Assembly: GCA_965153455.1 (NCBI GenBank) | Contig: OZ234500.1 | Location: 16,925,579-16,989,578, forward strand | DNA: 64,000 nt | Source: Sphagnum compactum | Lineage: Eukaryota > Bryophyta > Sphagnopsida > Sphagnales | Direction: 5' to 3' | Shown here: positions 24,301-34,219 of the stretch, piece after piece | Layout: each line of letters begins with the position of its first letter | How positions within the stretch are numbered: the stretch's first letter is position 1 | Made by a program: the position numbers and the translations under genes | The notes under the pieces: generated by a model | Told to the model about the DNA's origin: nothing | What the model saw: the letters and a program-made list of their open reading frames with translations, nothing else | Database searches by the model: none

Positions 24301-25683
24301 AAAGGGCCACCAAAGCTGGTGAATCTGTATGAAGGGAATCCAGTCACCAGTGTACCAAGCTTGGTTGACACTGAAATGGATAGGGCTGAGAAAATCAGGA
24401 CATCAAGCTCCAACAGAAGGACTGATGAGATAACTGTGTCCTTAGCACATAAAGTTGTTGGGGGTGCTCGATCAGCTTATGTTCTTGTTGACCTTGCAAG
24501 GCGAATTCTCTTTGGGGTACTCTTTGGTGTTTATTCTGGATCTCGTAGATCGTGGAGGCAAGTGATTGTGGTGCTTGCATTCACTGCCTTGCAGCTTCTG
24601 TATCTTCTGGTCTTAAAGCCTTTCAGGAAGAGAGGGGTGCAGTTGGCAGAGTCAATCTCCCTTCTTTCACAGACTGGTATTTTTGCAGCTGCACTATTCT
24701 TGATTGCTAGAGATCAGCCGTTGGAGGATCACACAAAAATAGGAATCATTATGCTGGTGCTTCTGCTCAGTAGTTTTTTGGCACAATTGGCCAATGTGTG
24801 GTACGCTCTGATGAAGCAACTTCTTCAGCTGTCTTCTAGTGATGAGCCTTCATATATAGAGGGATTCAAGAAGTTTATTGATGGATTTGTCCTTCCATTT
24901 CTCCCTCATGACAATTGGTCAAGGTCTTTCACTCCAGAGGCCAAGCCTCCACCAGATGCAAACCCTGTACCTTGCTCTACAGTTCCTGTTGAAGAGGAAA
25001 GTAATCAGGATCAAGGGAGGCAAAGATCCCTTGAACAAGGTTCTTTAGATTCTCCAATTCCGATGTTCAGCCCTGAACCTTCAGCATTTCTTCAACCAAG
25101 ATCTATCAGACCTGTAAATGGGAATGATGATGAAAGCACGTCACCTTCTGGAGAGATTCGAGGTGAAAGTCTGCAACGGTCTGACAAACAATCATGGAAC
25201 CAGTGGAGCAAGCAACGGCCTTCTGAAGGGAAACGATCCAAAGGTTCTATCAAAGATGGCCAGACAGACGAGCTCAAGCTGCTGCGGGAGCTTGCTAGAG
25301 CAAGCTTCTCCCGCAACAGAAAGGATGAAGAATTGAATAACGATCAGGGAACTGGAGGTGCAGGAACCGGAGGTGCACCTTCTCCTATGGATCTCTCATC
25401 TCCAATTGCAAGTCCGGGTCAAAGGGAAAGGAGCTTTGCTTCCCAGCGCAGGCAGATTACTGGTGACAGCTGCACTGATGATTCCCTCTCAAATGCAACC
25501 TCGGATGGAGAGATTTCTCATGAAATGCCCTCATCAGTGCTAGAGACATCCTACTTTGGTGATGCAACCTCTTCATCAAGAAGAAGCATCCGGAAGTCAA
25601 ACAGACAGCAAATTGACACCCATTCCAAAAACCTTCCTTTGCGAGAGGCTATCCCTCCCAATAGACCCTTGGATGAAAGATAA
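18394..25683 (+). CDS. Plant-specific membrane protein: signal peptide, Ig-like ectodomain modules, seven TM segments
   Basis: Exons: 18394-18660, 19111-19249, 19681-19817, 20092-20293, 20476-20717, a possible short one near 20824, 20932-21043, 21243-21391, about 21641-21786, 21901-22073, 22327 to about 22650, about 22790-22976, 23220-23278, 23655-23857, 24035-25683. Most have GT-AG borders with matching phases. ATG 18394 is the first in-frame ATG and precedes a hydrophobic leader (VVVYLLCAPIILVV). The ectodomain has repeated beta-sandwich-like modules with 'D-x-AGN' signatures (ADAAGN, MDIAGN) and paired cysteines. Then follow HLQVLALSDWLAVSLP, a first TM (MFWLAVVGGGLILLHILMLVFL), a second (FELFVLVLALPAICQA), a third after GGTEAGIGVG, the cytosolic block FEDLKGPPK, four more TMs, and a Ser-rich tail of about 270 residues. 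The order matches a land-plant family of unknown function; the TM part recalls fungal TRP-like proteins (tentative). Borders near 20824, 21641, 22650 and 22790 are uncertain. Confidence 0.8.
19881..20155 (+). repeat. Tandem duplication across an intron-exon border (about 141 bp, two copies)
   Basis: Copy 1 (19881-20021) and copy 2 (20022 to about 20155) both contain the intron tail (GAGCATC-TT-CCT, GCTTGTTT-TTT), a splice acceptor, and the exon start CTGCTGGTCCATGGA, followed by GTTGTGA-AC-TCAAC and GAGATTGAA. Copy 2 leads into the open exon 20092-20293. The acceptor of copy 1 (exon start 19958) is offset 134 bp, so its use without removing copy 2's intron tail shifts the frame and reaches TGA near 20117. 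Confidence 0.85.
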
Positions 25684-27487
25684 GTTTCTTCTCCTTATCT
25701 CTCTCCTGCTTTAAACCTAAGATTTACAGTTGGACTCAGTAGTTTTGTTATCAACTTGATTCTCTCTGAAGCTTCCCCCCTCACTTCATTCTTCAATTGC
25801 TTCAAAGCCCACTGTAGTTCAGTAATCATGCCATAGAAAACCATCTCCTACGGGGAATCCCTGCCAATCTCTGCAATGGGCTTCTCAAGAGAGCAGTTCA
25901 GTCTCTCCCAAACACCCTATTGCGCAGATATTGCCTGTCCTTAGGAAGCCTGGGGAAGCTTCAATTGCAGAGACTTGATCATATTGACTAGACCAGAAAA
26001 TGTTGATTAGAGTGGACTAGAAGTTTCATTCAAACCAATTTTTGTTCTTTGCTCGGTGAGCTTATCTGCTATTATACTAGAGTCTTTCTGCGGCTGATCC
26101 ATGACAAATTTCAGAAGGGATTGATATTCCTGTAGGATTGATTGATCAAGTAGCTTTTTTGTCAAACTGAAGATTCAACGTTCCTGGTCCTTCAGATTTT
26201 CCACTGGTTTTAGAAAAGGGATGAGTAGGTAGGTCTCTGATGATGGGAGTTGGTTACATACGAGCTTTTAGTATCTGAGAAAACATGACACTTCTGATGC
26301 TATCAAGGTTCTACATGTACATGTCTGAATGATAAGGAGAATTGGCTAACAAGCAAGGGAGAGAGAGCAGTTGCTAATAATCTTCATGGAAGAAGTTTAG
26401 GTGTAATCAATCTTCTTTGGCATTTGAATCTAAGGAAATTTGGAAACCATTTTCACTTTGGTCAACAAGGTTGTTAGAATGGGAGCATTTGCATCGTTTT
26501 GAAGCAACTCATGTATTTGATTAACTCTGGACTTTTGAAAAGTCCAGAATCAACAATTGATCATTTGAAAGTTGAAAAATTGGGAAGAAACTTTGATTTG
26601 GGGATCACCACTGATAGATATTAATAATATTTTAATGCAATACATGCTCCAACAAATAAACGTGAACAATGTTTTGTTTGGAATTTGATATGTCAAATAT
26701 TTATTAGCCTCATGGATGCCACTGAAAGGGAAGAGGAATTTTTGTGATGAGTCATTTGTTTTATGTCTTTGATGTGTGCTTATTTTCTGTCTCATTGCAT
26801 GTTCCTTGGTAACAACTGAAAGGCTGCATACTTGAATAAGCTTATTAAATATCCTATTTATGTTTGTTTGTTCAATTGTCTATAAGGCTGTTACATAATG
26901 TTTAAAGAAGTTGAATAGGAGACTTTGACTAGTGTAACAAACAAGTTAATGATTCCCACAAAATGTGAATACCATCTTGCATTCATAAACAAAAGTTTGT
27001 TATGTGTCGGAAGAACATGCAGTGGTGGTTCCCAGTTTATTACTGAAAAAAGTTGGAAACAAAAATGAGACAAATTTTCTACCATTTGGAATCCAATCTC
27101 TGTTAATGAAAATCTTGGCAAAAATTTAATTAATAAACACTAGAGTAATCCCCCTTATCTGTGAATTTCACCTACTACTACTCTACCTGCAGCTCAATCA
27201 CTAAGGGAAAAAGAAAGTTCTGCTACAATCAATCCATCAGAGTTCAATCTCACTCTCCAATCTCTACTCTAATGTCATTGAAATATTTCCTCAACCATTT
27301 GAATTGGTTTCTACTGAGATTGACCATTCCTAGTTTGCTAGAACAGCACATGCTCCTCCATAATTCATGAATCCTGCAGTTTCCTTCTCAAACTTTTTTT
27401 GATATACACAGAATAGGTATAGAAACCCATATTCCCGAACAGGCAGTGTGCAAGAGAGAGAGAGAGAACCCGAGAGAGGTGCTCAGT
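25684..27487. other. Spacer between convergent genes
   Basis: Contains the 3' untranslated regions of the membrane-protein gene (from the left) and of the oxidase gene (from the right). AATAAA-like words occur but no polyadenylation site can be fixed. A (GA)n tract lies at 27452-27466. No other gene was recognised. Confidence 0.5.
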
Positions 27488-29873
27488 TCATTGCACATTG
27501 ACCCAGACAGCAGTGCTAGGAATACCATTATTGACAGCGAAGAGCATGTAATAGGAAGATGGAGCAATGGTTCCGCTTACAGGGCCTATTGCAGAAATAC
27601 TGTATGCAGGAGTAGCACTGCCTGCAATTGCTGTTGGTGCAGTAACAGGTAGCTTGATCTGTCTTTGACCTTGTGAGTAAGAATGGGTTGTGAAAGGAAC
27701 ACTCGTGAGGGTGAGACCAACAACTCCTGTGGGTGCTGTGGGAATAGTAATTTGCACAGTGAATGAAGTGTTGTACCCTAGAATCTGAGGAGCTGTGGTA
27801 ATCTGTGGTCGCATGGGATCATTGACAGGATCTAGATATTGAGGTGAGAAAGCTTCCACTCTTAGCTCTGTTGGGAAATCACCGGTGAATGTGTACAATA
27901 TGTGACAGTTGCTGCCTGCAATTAGCACTCGACCATCAGGAAGAAGAACAGCTATTGAATGATACACTCGAGCAATTGTCGATGCAGGTTCAACCACAAA
28001 TGTTGATGTATCTGGGTAGTATGTCACAGGATTCAATGCTGCATTTGTCGCTGAATCCCATCCTTGTGCACCATTTTGTGCTCCATTGATTATCAATATC
28101 TGCAAAGGGAGCATCATTGATCCACCAGCGCTTTGTTAATTAGACGCTGCTCATGCCAGAGATGCTGCTACAAAACTGCAATCTTGATAAACAGTTAGTT
28201 TTTCCAAAAAGACTGGAATTGCTGCAAAACAATTAATCTAGGTAACAATTTTCCTGAGGACTCTAGAAGCTTGAGATGCTGCAAAAACAATTCTGATACA
28301 AATTTTCTGAAGGCTTTACAAGGTCTCAGAGTTGACTGCAAAAACAATTTTGATAAAAGTTATCTGAAGACTTTAGAAGCTCCAGGAGTTGCAGCAAAAA
28401 ACAATTTTGATACAATTTTTCTGAAGGCTATAGAAGGTGCAGGAGTTGCTGCACAAACAATTTTGATACAAGTTTGCTAAAGGCCTTAGATCTGTTTTTG
28501 AAGCTGGATCAGTTGCTGCAAAAACAATCTAGGTAACAGATTGTTTTACATTCTTCACAGTACTTTCTCAGGTAGTTGCGAATAGCAAAACAAAGATGTT
28601 ATAAACAAAAGTAGAGAGAGATAGAGTTGCAGTGGGGGTGCAAACTCAATATGGGCAGGAATTAGAGCTTACATCACTTGTAGGCAGCATCACCATATCT
28701 CCCATGTTTCGTCGAATGGGCATTTCAAACATAGTCCAAGCAGGAGTAGCAGAAGTGAGAACCATGCGGCCGCAAGTCTGAGAAGCAGGATACTGAGCTG
28801 TGACGTTTCCAGGAGCCATGACACTGGCACCTCCACAAACCAACACTTCTGCTTGAGTGTAGTCACCATCCAGAGCCAGAAGAACACTGGAACCAGCACA
28901 AGGGTAGTTTCTGGGCTCTCCAGGAATGGTAGGATAGTTCTGGAGTACTGTGTTTGTGGTATAGTCCAGCAAGATGGAGTCCCTGTTTGCAAAGATCCAC
29001 AAGTTTCCATCCGGCAACAAGTGGACAAATGGGTACCAGTCGAAGTAGCCCTGCGTCGACAACAGATCGAGATTGAAGAGACCCAATCCATTCGAAGGAA
29101 CGAACTCGTAGGCGTTGGAGAACTGTCCACCAAGCACAAACTGTGTGCCGTCTGGTAGCAGCTGGTTTGTCGCATACCATCTTCCCGCTTGCAACACGTT
29201 TGTCGTCGACTCCACCCAGTCACAATCCCCATCTGCTGCACATGGTGACAACCACCTGCAAAGCAAAGCGAAGCGCCGCCGCCGCCGCCGCCATGCATCA
29301 AACCCTGATCAAGCTCTCGAACAAAGTCTAGACCCACGAAAAATCCTTGGAAGAAAATGTGATCAGCAGTCTTCTAGCTAGATCTATCCTGAGAGACTAG
29401 CTAGCAGCTGGCTAGCTAAAGAATCGGGCATGCAGCTGTTACCTGATTTTCTGGACGCCATCGTTGAAGCCTCCGGTTTGAAGAAGAGTTCCATTAGGCA
29501 AGAACTGGCCGGAGCTGCACCAGGTGTCTGTGGCGATGTACAGCGGTCGCACTGTGTTGGAGGCAGGATCGAACATGACGCTGTGGGCGGAGCAGTCGTA
29601 GGTTAGTGTCTGATCCAGAGAGTCGTTTCGGCACATGTTGTTTGCAAGCGCGATTTGTGAAGGACCGATGTCAGTTCTGTCGAGGAAGATTACCGGCCCC
29701 ATGAATGTCACCGCTGCGTGCATCGCGGCAATGCCGGCATTTTGTAGCAACAATGCCCATGTTGCATTTCCTGCAGCTGTTTGCGCTTCGCAGGGTTTTA
29801 GGAACGTCGTTGCAGATAGGAAGAAAAGGGTATATAGAAGCTTCCGCATGCCGATGGAGCACTGAGCTTCCAT
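27488..29873 (-). CDS. Glyoxal/galactose oxidase-like copper radical oxidase (secreted)
   Basis: Three exons on the minus strand: 29873-29443, 29255-28673 and 28099-27488 (stop TGA), all GT-AG, giving 541 residues. The start ATG at 29873 (or a second Met eight codons on) precedes a signal peptide (KLLYTLFFLSATTFL... CEAQ). The fold is a kelch-type glyoxal-oxidase N domain followed by a C-terminal DUF1929 domain. Active-site residues known from the family are all present: Cys119 (DTWCSSG) and Tyr218 (DWYPFVHLLPDG) for the Tyr-Cys cofactor, Tyr384-His385 (RVYHSIAVLLPDGRVL) and His477 (PFTTHS) as copper ligands. Such enzymes oxidise aldehydes or alcohols with O2 to give H2O2 in the apoplast; plant members act in pollen and cell walls. 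The true substrate cannot be told. The gene is intact, in contrast to the kinase fragment. Confidence 0.93.
28160..28540. repeat. Degenerate 57-bp tandem repeat in intron 2 of the oxidase gene
   Basis: Units of about 57 bp carry GCTGCAAAAACAATTTTGAT followed by CTGAAGGCTTTAGAAG and a GGAGTTG end. Clear copies start near 28276, 28333, 28390 and 28447, with weaker ones before (28220) and after (28510). Because 57 is a multiple of three, the plus strand gives a repetitive open frame (KNNFD-LK-LE-GV units). It lies fully within the intron (28100-28672) and antisense to the gene, so it is most simply a minisatellite. Confidence 0.8.
29256..29442 (-). other. Intron 1 of the oxidase gene, with a GCC trinucleotide run
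   Basis: Donor GTAACAG and acceptor TTTGCAG on the minus strand flank this 187-bp intron; phase 2 joins AG to G in a conserved 'R-W' stretch. It holds a (GCC)n run at 29275-29292. Confidence 0.85.
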
Positions 29874-31650
29874 CCTCACTAGAATCACCTGCTGCTGCAG
29901 CTGAGAGCTCCTCCGCCTACCGCTCTTTCACCAGCTCAATGCAGCCTGGAGCTGCTCCCAAGTACTTCAGCTGGAGTACCGCGTCGACTGCTAGCTCCTA
30001 GCTATGAACTTCGGTGTCTCCGGGATCATAAAGAAGAATGTGTACCTGCTGACAGCATCAACGAAGAACTACGCCTTATGCACGTTCTTCGTCAATCGCT
30101 AGAGCTGGTGATGACAAGTACTTGTGTAATCGACCCTGCAGGAATGCGGCAACGATAGTGTTTGCACCTTGAAGAAGCAGCTGATCCGAATGCTATCTTT
30201 GTGTAAATTTGAAATGAGTAGCAGCAAGAAGGTGCGATCGAGCTAAAGAGAGGCCGCATCAGCTGGAGTGGGTGAGGCAACGTCAAACTGACCAACACGT
30301 GAATGGAAGGCACAGAGAGAGAAAAAGACAGAGAGGAGAGAGGCGATATCCCCGAGTATTGAAGCTTTGTACACTTTACAAAGTCGAGAAATGGGTGTCG
30401 AGAATCGATGATGCAGCTCGAGCTGAGAAGCAGGACTAAATCTATATTTTTTGATTGCGAGCTTAGTGCGAGATGGCGTAGTATGGGGACAACAATGCAG
30501 CGGACCTAGTAGTAAGAACCTCTTGTATGGATCACCAGCTGCTTCACCGGGACAAGCGATCAAGCTCTGCCGTAGTAATATGCAGTGGATGAGTAATGCC
30601 AGGAAACAGCTTTATAAACTTGCAGCCAACTCGAGCTAAGCCAGGCTTGACTCGAAGATGTCAGAACAGAAAACACCCAAATGCTTGGAAACGACCTACT
30701 GGACTGCAAACAGCAATCTGGTAGTAGCTAGCTACAGGAAATGTCCGTGGGAGTTTCCTAGTGAAGCAAAAACCCCGGGGAGGGAAAAGGACAGTGTTTA
30801 CAAGGGCATGAACTAGATAGCTAGTTGCAGCTCTCAATCTGCTTACAACTGCAAAGAAGCACCCCAACTGCTCCAGCTACAGCACCAAAAAGGGAGAAAC
30901 GTCTCAATCGAGAAGCTGTGCTGGTGGGTGGTGACTAAGACGAAATCAAAACAGACGCTGCTGACTCACAAACAGATGCTACAGCCGGCCGGCATGCGGG
31001 GCAGCCAGCAGCCATGAGTAGCAGCTAGCTAGCTAGCTAGTAGTACCTTGAACAGCCAAAAGCTTCAATAATGGAAACAGAGCAGCATTCCATGAGGAGT
31101 CATGTTGTATGAAGTTGTAATTCTACAGCAAACAAACAAAGTCCCTCTACTGCCAGATGGCTGCAACATCAGCAGAAGCAGCAACACTCCAGCTGCAAGC
31201 AAACCACAACACAATCAATCAAAGCGACCTGCAACAACAGACAAAAATTAAAGACAGTAGAATTTTTTTGAACCCAACCCAAAACGAAAGAAAGAAAGAA
31301 AGAATGAATGAATGAATTAAGAAATGCAACTACTTACTTACTTACTGACTTACTTACTTACTTACTGGCTGACTAACTGACAGCTCTGTGAAATTGCAGA
31401 GCTGCTGATCTTTCGTGAAGTCCTCACTGCACTGGACATCTCCAGAAAGAAACAAAATCGCAGCAACCACCAACTGGAAGTACTATTTCCTCCTGGACAG
31501 TGTGTGCGCTTTCTTTCTTTCTTTCTTTCTCATGAATCACATCACCACTCCACGGTTGCAAATCACTTGGGTCCTATGGCATCACAAAACCCAGACAGAA
31601 GGCATCATCAAAAACTGCAGTGCCAAAGCCAAAGACTGACGACGAGTGCG
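29874..31650 (-). promoter_or_regulatory. Upstream region of the oxidase gene
   Basis: Balanced base composition compared with the AT-rich DNA further right, as seen 5' of the other intact gene. A palindromic TTTATAAA at 30611-30618 is a candidate TATA box for minus-strand transcription; this would give a 5' untranslated region of roughly 0.7 kb, possibly spliced. Simple repeats: GCTAGCTA at 31023-31040, GAAA/GAAT at 31286-31318, ACTT at 31331-31366, CTTT at 31510-31530. No other gene was seen. Confidence 0.35.
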
Positions 31651-31859
31651 TGTGGTGGAATTGTAGGCAGGTAGCTAGCTCAGCTGCGCGTGCATTAATC
31701 CTACCAACCTACCTGCAGTACATGACACACTGCAACTTTCATGCACGTAATCGATGCTCGTCGTCTGTGATAATTCGCTTCACGCCAAAACTTCACTTCC
31801 AACTTAGGGCAAGACAAAATTGCACAACTACAAAGGTCCCTAGTTGGCTACCAATGCTT

Positions 31860-32350
31860 TTTCTATTTTATTATTATTATTGTTGTTGTTGTTATTTTGA
31901 GCGGGGCGAATTTTCGCATCCTGGCGACAAAAAAGTGGAGGTGTAAATCAGTTTTTTATTATTATTATTATTATTTATTTTATTTAATTTTAATTTTAAT
32001 TTTTAATAAATTTTTAGGTGCATTTTTGCTCTCTGGTTCAGTCAAGTTTTTTTGTGCCAAATTTCGCCAAATTGTGATACATATCCTAGTTTTGCGATTA
32101 TAAGATTTTTTCAATTCTTTGAAGTAATTCGCCGTATTTGGACTTTTTGGCCTGGAATCGCCTGGATTCATTCTATCTCGGGCTGAAACAAGTAGCCAAA
32201 AACATAGGTAGGAGGATCTTTAAAATTTTCAACTTTCATGGTTTGCCAAATTGCCAAATTTGGCTACGTTTTCTTATGGTTGACAGCAACCTTTGTTGCT
32301 GCAGAAATTTGAAAACAAAACCCGCGATTCCTAGTGACCAGAAAAAAGAG
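31860..32350. other. AT-rich spacer with 'gccaaat/cgcc' words, no gene recognised
   Basis: Contains TTATTA runs and scattered TTCGCCAAAT, TTCGCCGTATTT and TTGCCAAATTTGGC words, which also occur in the direct repeat that follows. Probably part of the same decayed element. Confidence 0.3.
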
Positions 32351-32394
32351 AGTCATTGCTGCAAATAAGGAGGTTTTTTTTTTGGGAAAGAAAA

Positions 32395-32830
32395 GCCCCA
32401 AAGTCACCACATCATAAGGGGAAGAAAAAAAAAGGAAATCGCCATATTTAGACAATAGGTAGTATGTGGCCAAATTAGCGCACAATTCCTAAACTTTTCT
32501 ATTTTCTTCTCTGACCTGTAGCCAATTTTGGCTAAGTTCTCGTGTGGTAAATAGCCAACTAACTCACAAATTTGAAAAAAAAAAGAAAGAAGCACTGGTG
32601 CCAATGGATACAAAGGACTTTTAAAGCTAGAAATGGGCACCAGATCACCACAATATGAGAGAAAAAAAAAATCCTAAGTCGCCATATTTACAGAACCAGG
32701 TTCCAAGTTCCAAAATGTCCCCAGAACAACAATATAGAAGGAATCCTAAAAAAAACAACAAATTTCTACTTTATTTTATGACCTGTAGCCAAATTTGGCG
32801 AAGTCCTCTGATGGATGATCCGCATTGAGC
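32395..32830 (+). repeat. Diverged direct repeat, two copies about 250 bp apart
   Basis: Two ordered blocks occur twice. The first is CACCACAT-AT followed by an A-run and TCGCCATATTTA (32406-32455 and 32647-32692). The second is GACCTGTAGCCAATTTTGGC followed by AAGTTCTC (32513-32547) and its copy with AAATTTGGCGAAGTCCTC (32780-32815). No coding content was found. It could be an internal tandem duplication in an old repeat. Confidence 0.6.
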
Positions 32831-33071
32831 CACCCACCTCTGAAATAAAGAAGAAATACAAAAAACAGTACTGCAAAAGAGCAAAATCTGAACACCATCT
32901 GAACTGGAAACAGCTGCAAAAAGTCTACCACTGCCAAAAGTGGTAAAGCAGTACCCTCCTTGAACAGCCATTTCAAAGCCAGTTTCCATAGTCACTTTCT
33001 TTCTTTGCTAAATTTCTTAGCTTCTTGCATGATTTTGATTTCAGTGATGAGTTTTCTCGGAGCTGGTATAA

Positions 33072-33540
33072 GGAGGATCTTGAATAATCCTTTGAATGAT
33101 CGGTGATTGATAATATTCTAGCTAATTGGAATATGAAGGAGGATCTTGCATAATCCTTTGAATGATCGTCCATTGATAATTCTAGCAAACTGGAATATGA
33201 AGGAGGATCTTGCATAATCCTTTGAATGATCAGCTATTGATAATTCTAACTAACTGGAATATGAAGGAGAATCTTGCATAATCCTTTGAATGATCAGCAA
33301 TCGATAATTCTAGATAAATGGAATATGAATGAGGATCTTGTATAATCCTTTGAATGATCATCAATTGACAGTTCTAGATAAATGGAATATGAATGAGGAT
33401 TTTGCATAATTCTTTGAATGATCATCAATTGATAATTCTAGCTAACTGAAATATGAAGGAGAATCTTGCATAATCCTTTGAATGATAATCCTTTGAATGA
33501 TCATCAATTGATAATTCTAGCTAACTGGAATATGAAGATC
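33072..33540 (+). repeat. 64-bp tandem repeat array, seven copies
   Basis: Units start GGAGGATCTTGCATAATCC at 33072, 33137, 33201, 33265, 33329, 33393 and 33457, so spacing is 65 then 64 five times. Each unit continues TTTGAATGATC, ATTGATAATTCTAGC and AACTGGAATATGAA. Copies differ by a few substitutions. The first has one or two extra bases (GATAATATTC), and the last contains a 15-bp internal duplication of AATCCTTTGAATGAT. The period is not a multiple of three. Confidence 0.95.
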
Positions 33541-33899
33541 ATATTCAAACCTGAAACGATCTCGCTCCTTTTCTAATAACTATCTTCTTTTTAAAATCGT
33601 TATCTCATTTATTTCCTCTACCCACCAACATGGATATAAAAGAAAGATGAAGTAACATGCGCCTTTACCATGTTCATAATATTTATCTTTATATTATTTA
33701 AAGATGTTTTTTCTTGTCTTAAGAATAATAATTTAAAAAAACCTTATGAGAACATAAGAAGAAAAAATAAATTAGTTGGTCATCACTGGTAATGCAAAGC
33801 AATGTGGAGCCCAAGCAAGCCAATTAACTTAACTACTCCTCAAGCACTTTCCTTTGGTTTGCATTTTCCTTTCTTGTGATGACCAAGTGACACAGGCTA
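33541..33899. other. AT-rich spacer, no gene recognised
   Basis: No similarity or repeat was seen beyond A/T-rich sequence. Confidence 0.3.
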
Positions 33900-34219
33900 G
33901 AGACAGAGAGTCCAGACTAGAGAGAGAGAGAGAAAGAGAGAGAGAGACAAGGAAGTTTAAACTGCAACAGCTGCATTTACAATGTACAACTGCACACTTT
34001 GTGTAAAAGCTCTGCCAACATCCTCCTCATTAAAACTCCCTGACACTTTCTCATTATTCCCAATGGGCCCCCAGGGCTGCTCCACGAATACCTTGACGCC
34101 TATGTGGCCGCTATCTGGAGCTCTCTCTCTCTCCCCTTTCCCCTCTTCCCCTTCCTTCCTGGCATCTTCTGAACCCTGGCTGATCTCTCTCTTTCACCCC
34201 GTCATCCTCAGAGCTTGTG
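33900..34219 (+). other. Exon-like GC-richer block with GA and CT tracts and a consensus donor
   Basis: Sharply richer in C and G than the surrounding DNA. It begins with (GA)n at about 33917-33948, has a (CT)n tract at 34121-34132, and ends TTGTG followed by GTAAGTA at 34220, a strong plant splice-donor sequence. An open frame of 99 codons spans it (33982-34281), but its Ser/Pro/Leu composition matches nothing known. Could be the 5' untranslated first exon of an unrecognised transcript running right. No second exon was found. Confidence 0.3.

Noticed and set aside
28271-28480. Small repetitive protein on the plus strand
   Set aside because: It is an antisense reading of a minisatellite inside an intron; no start context or similarity.
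33072-33540. CRISPR-like array
   Set aside because: Units are contiguous 64-bp tandem copies without unique spacers, in plant DNA.
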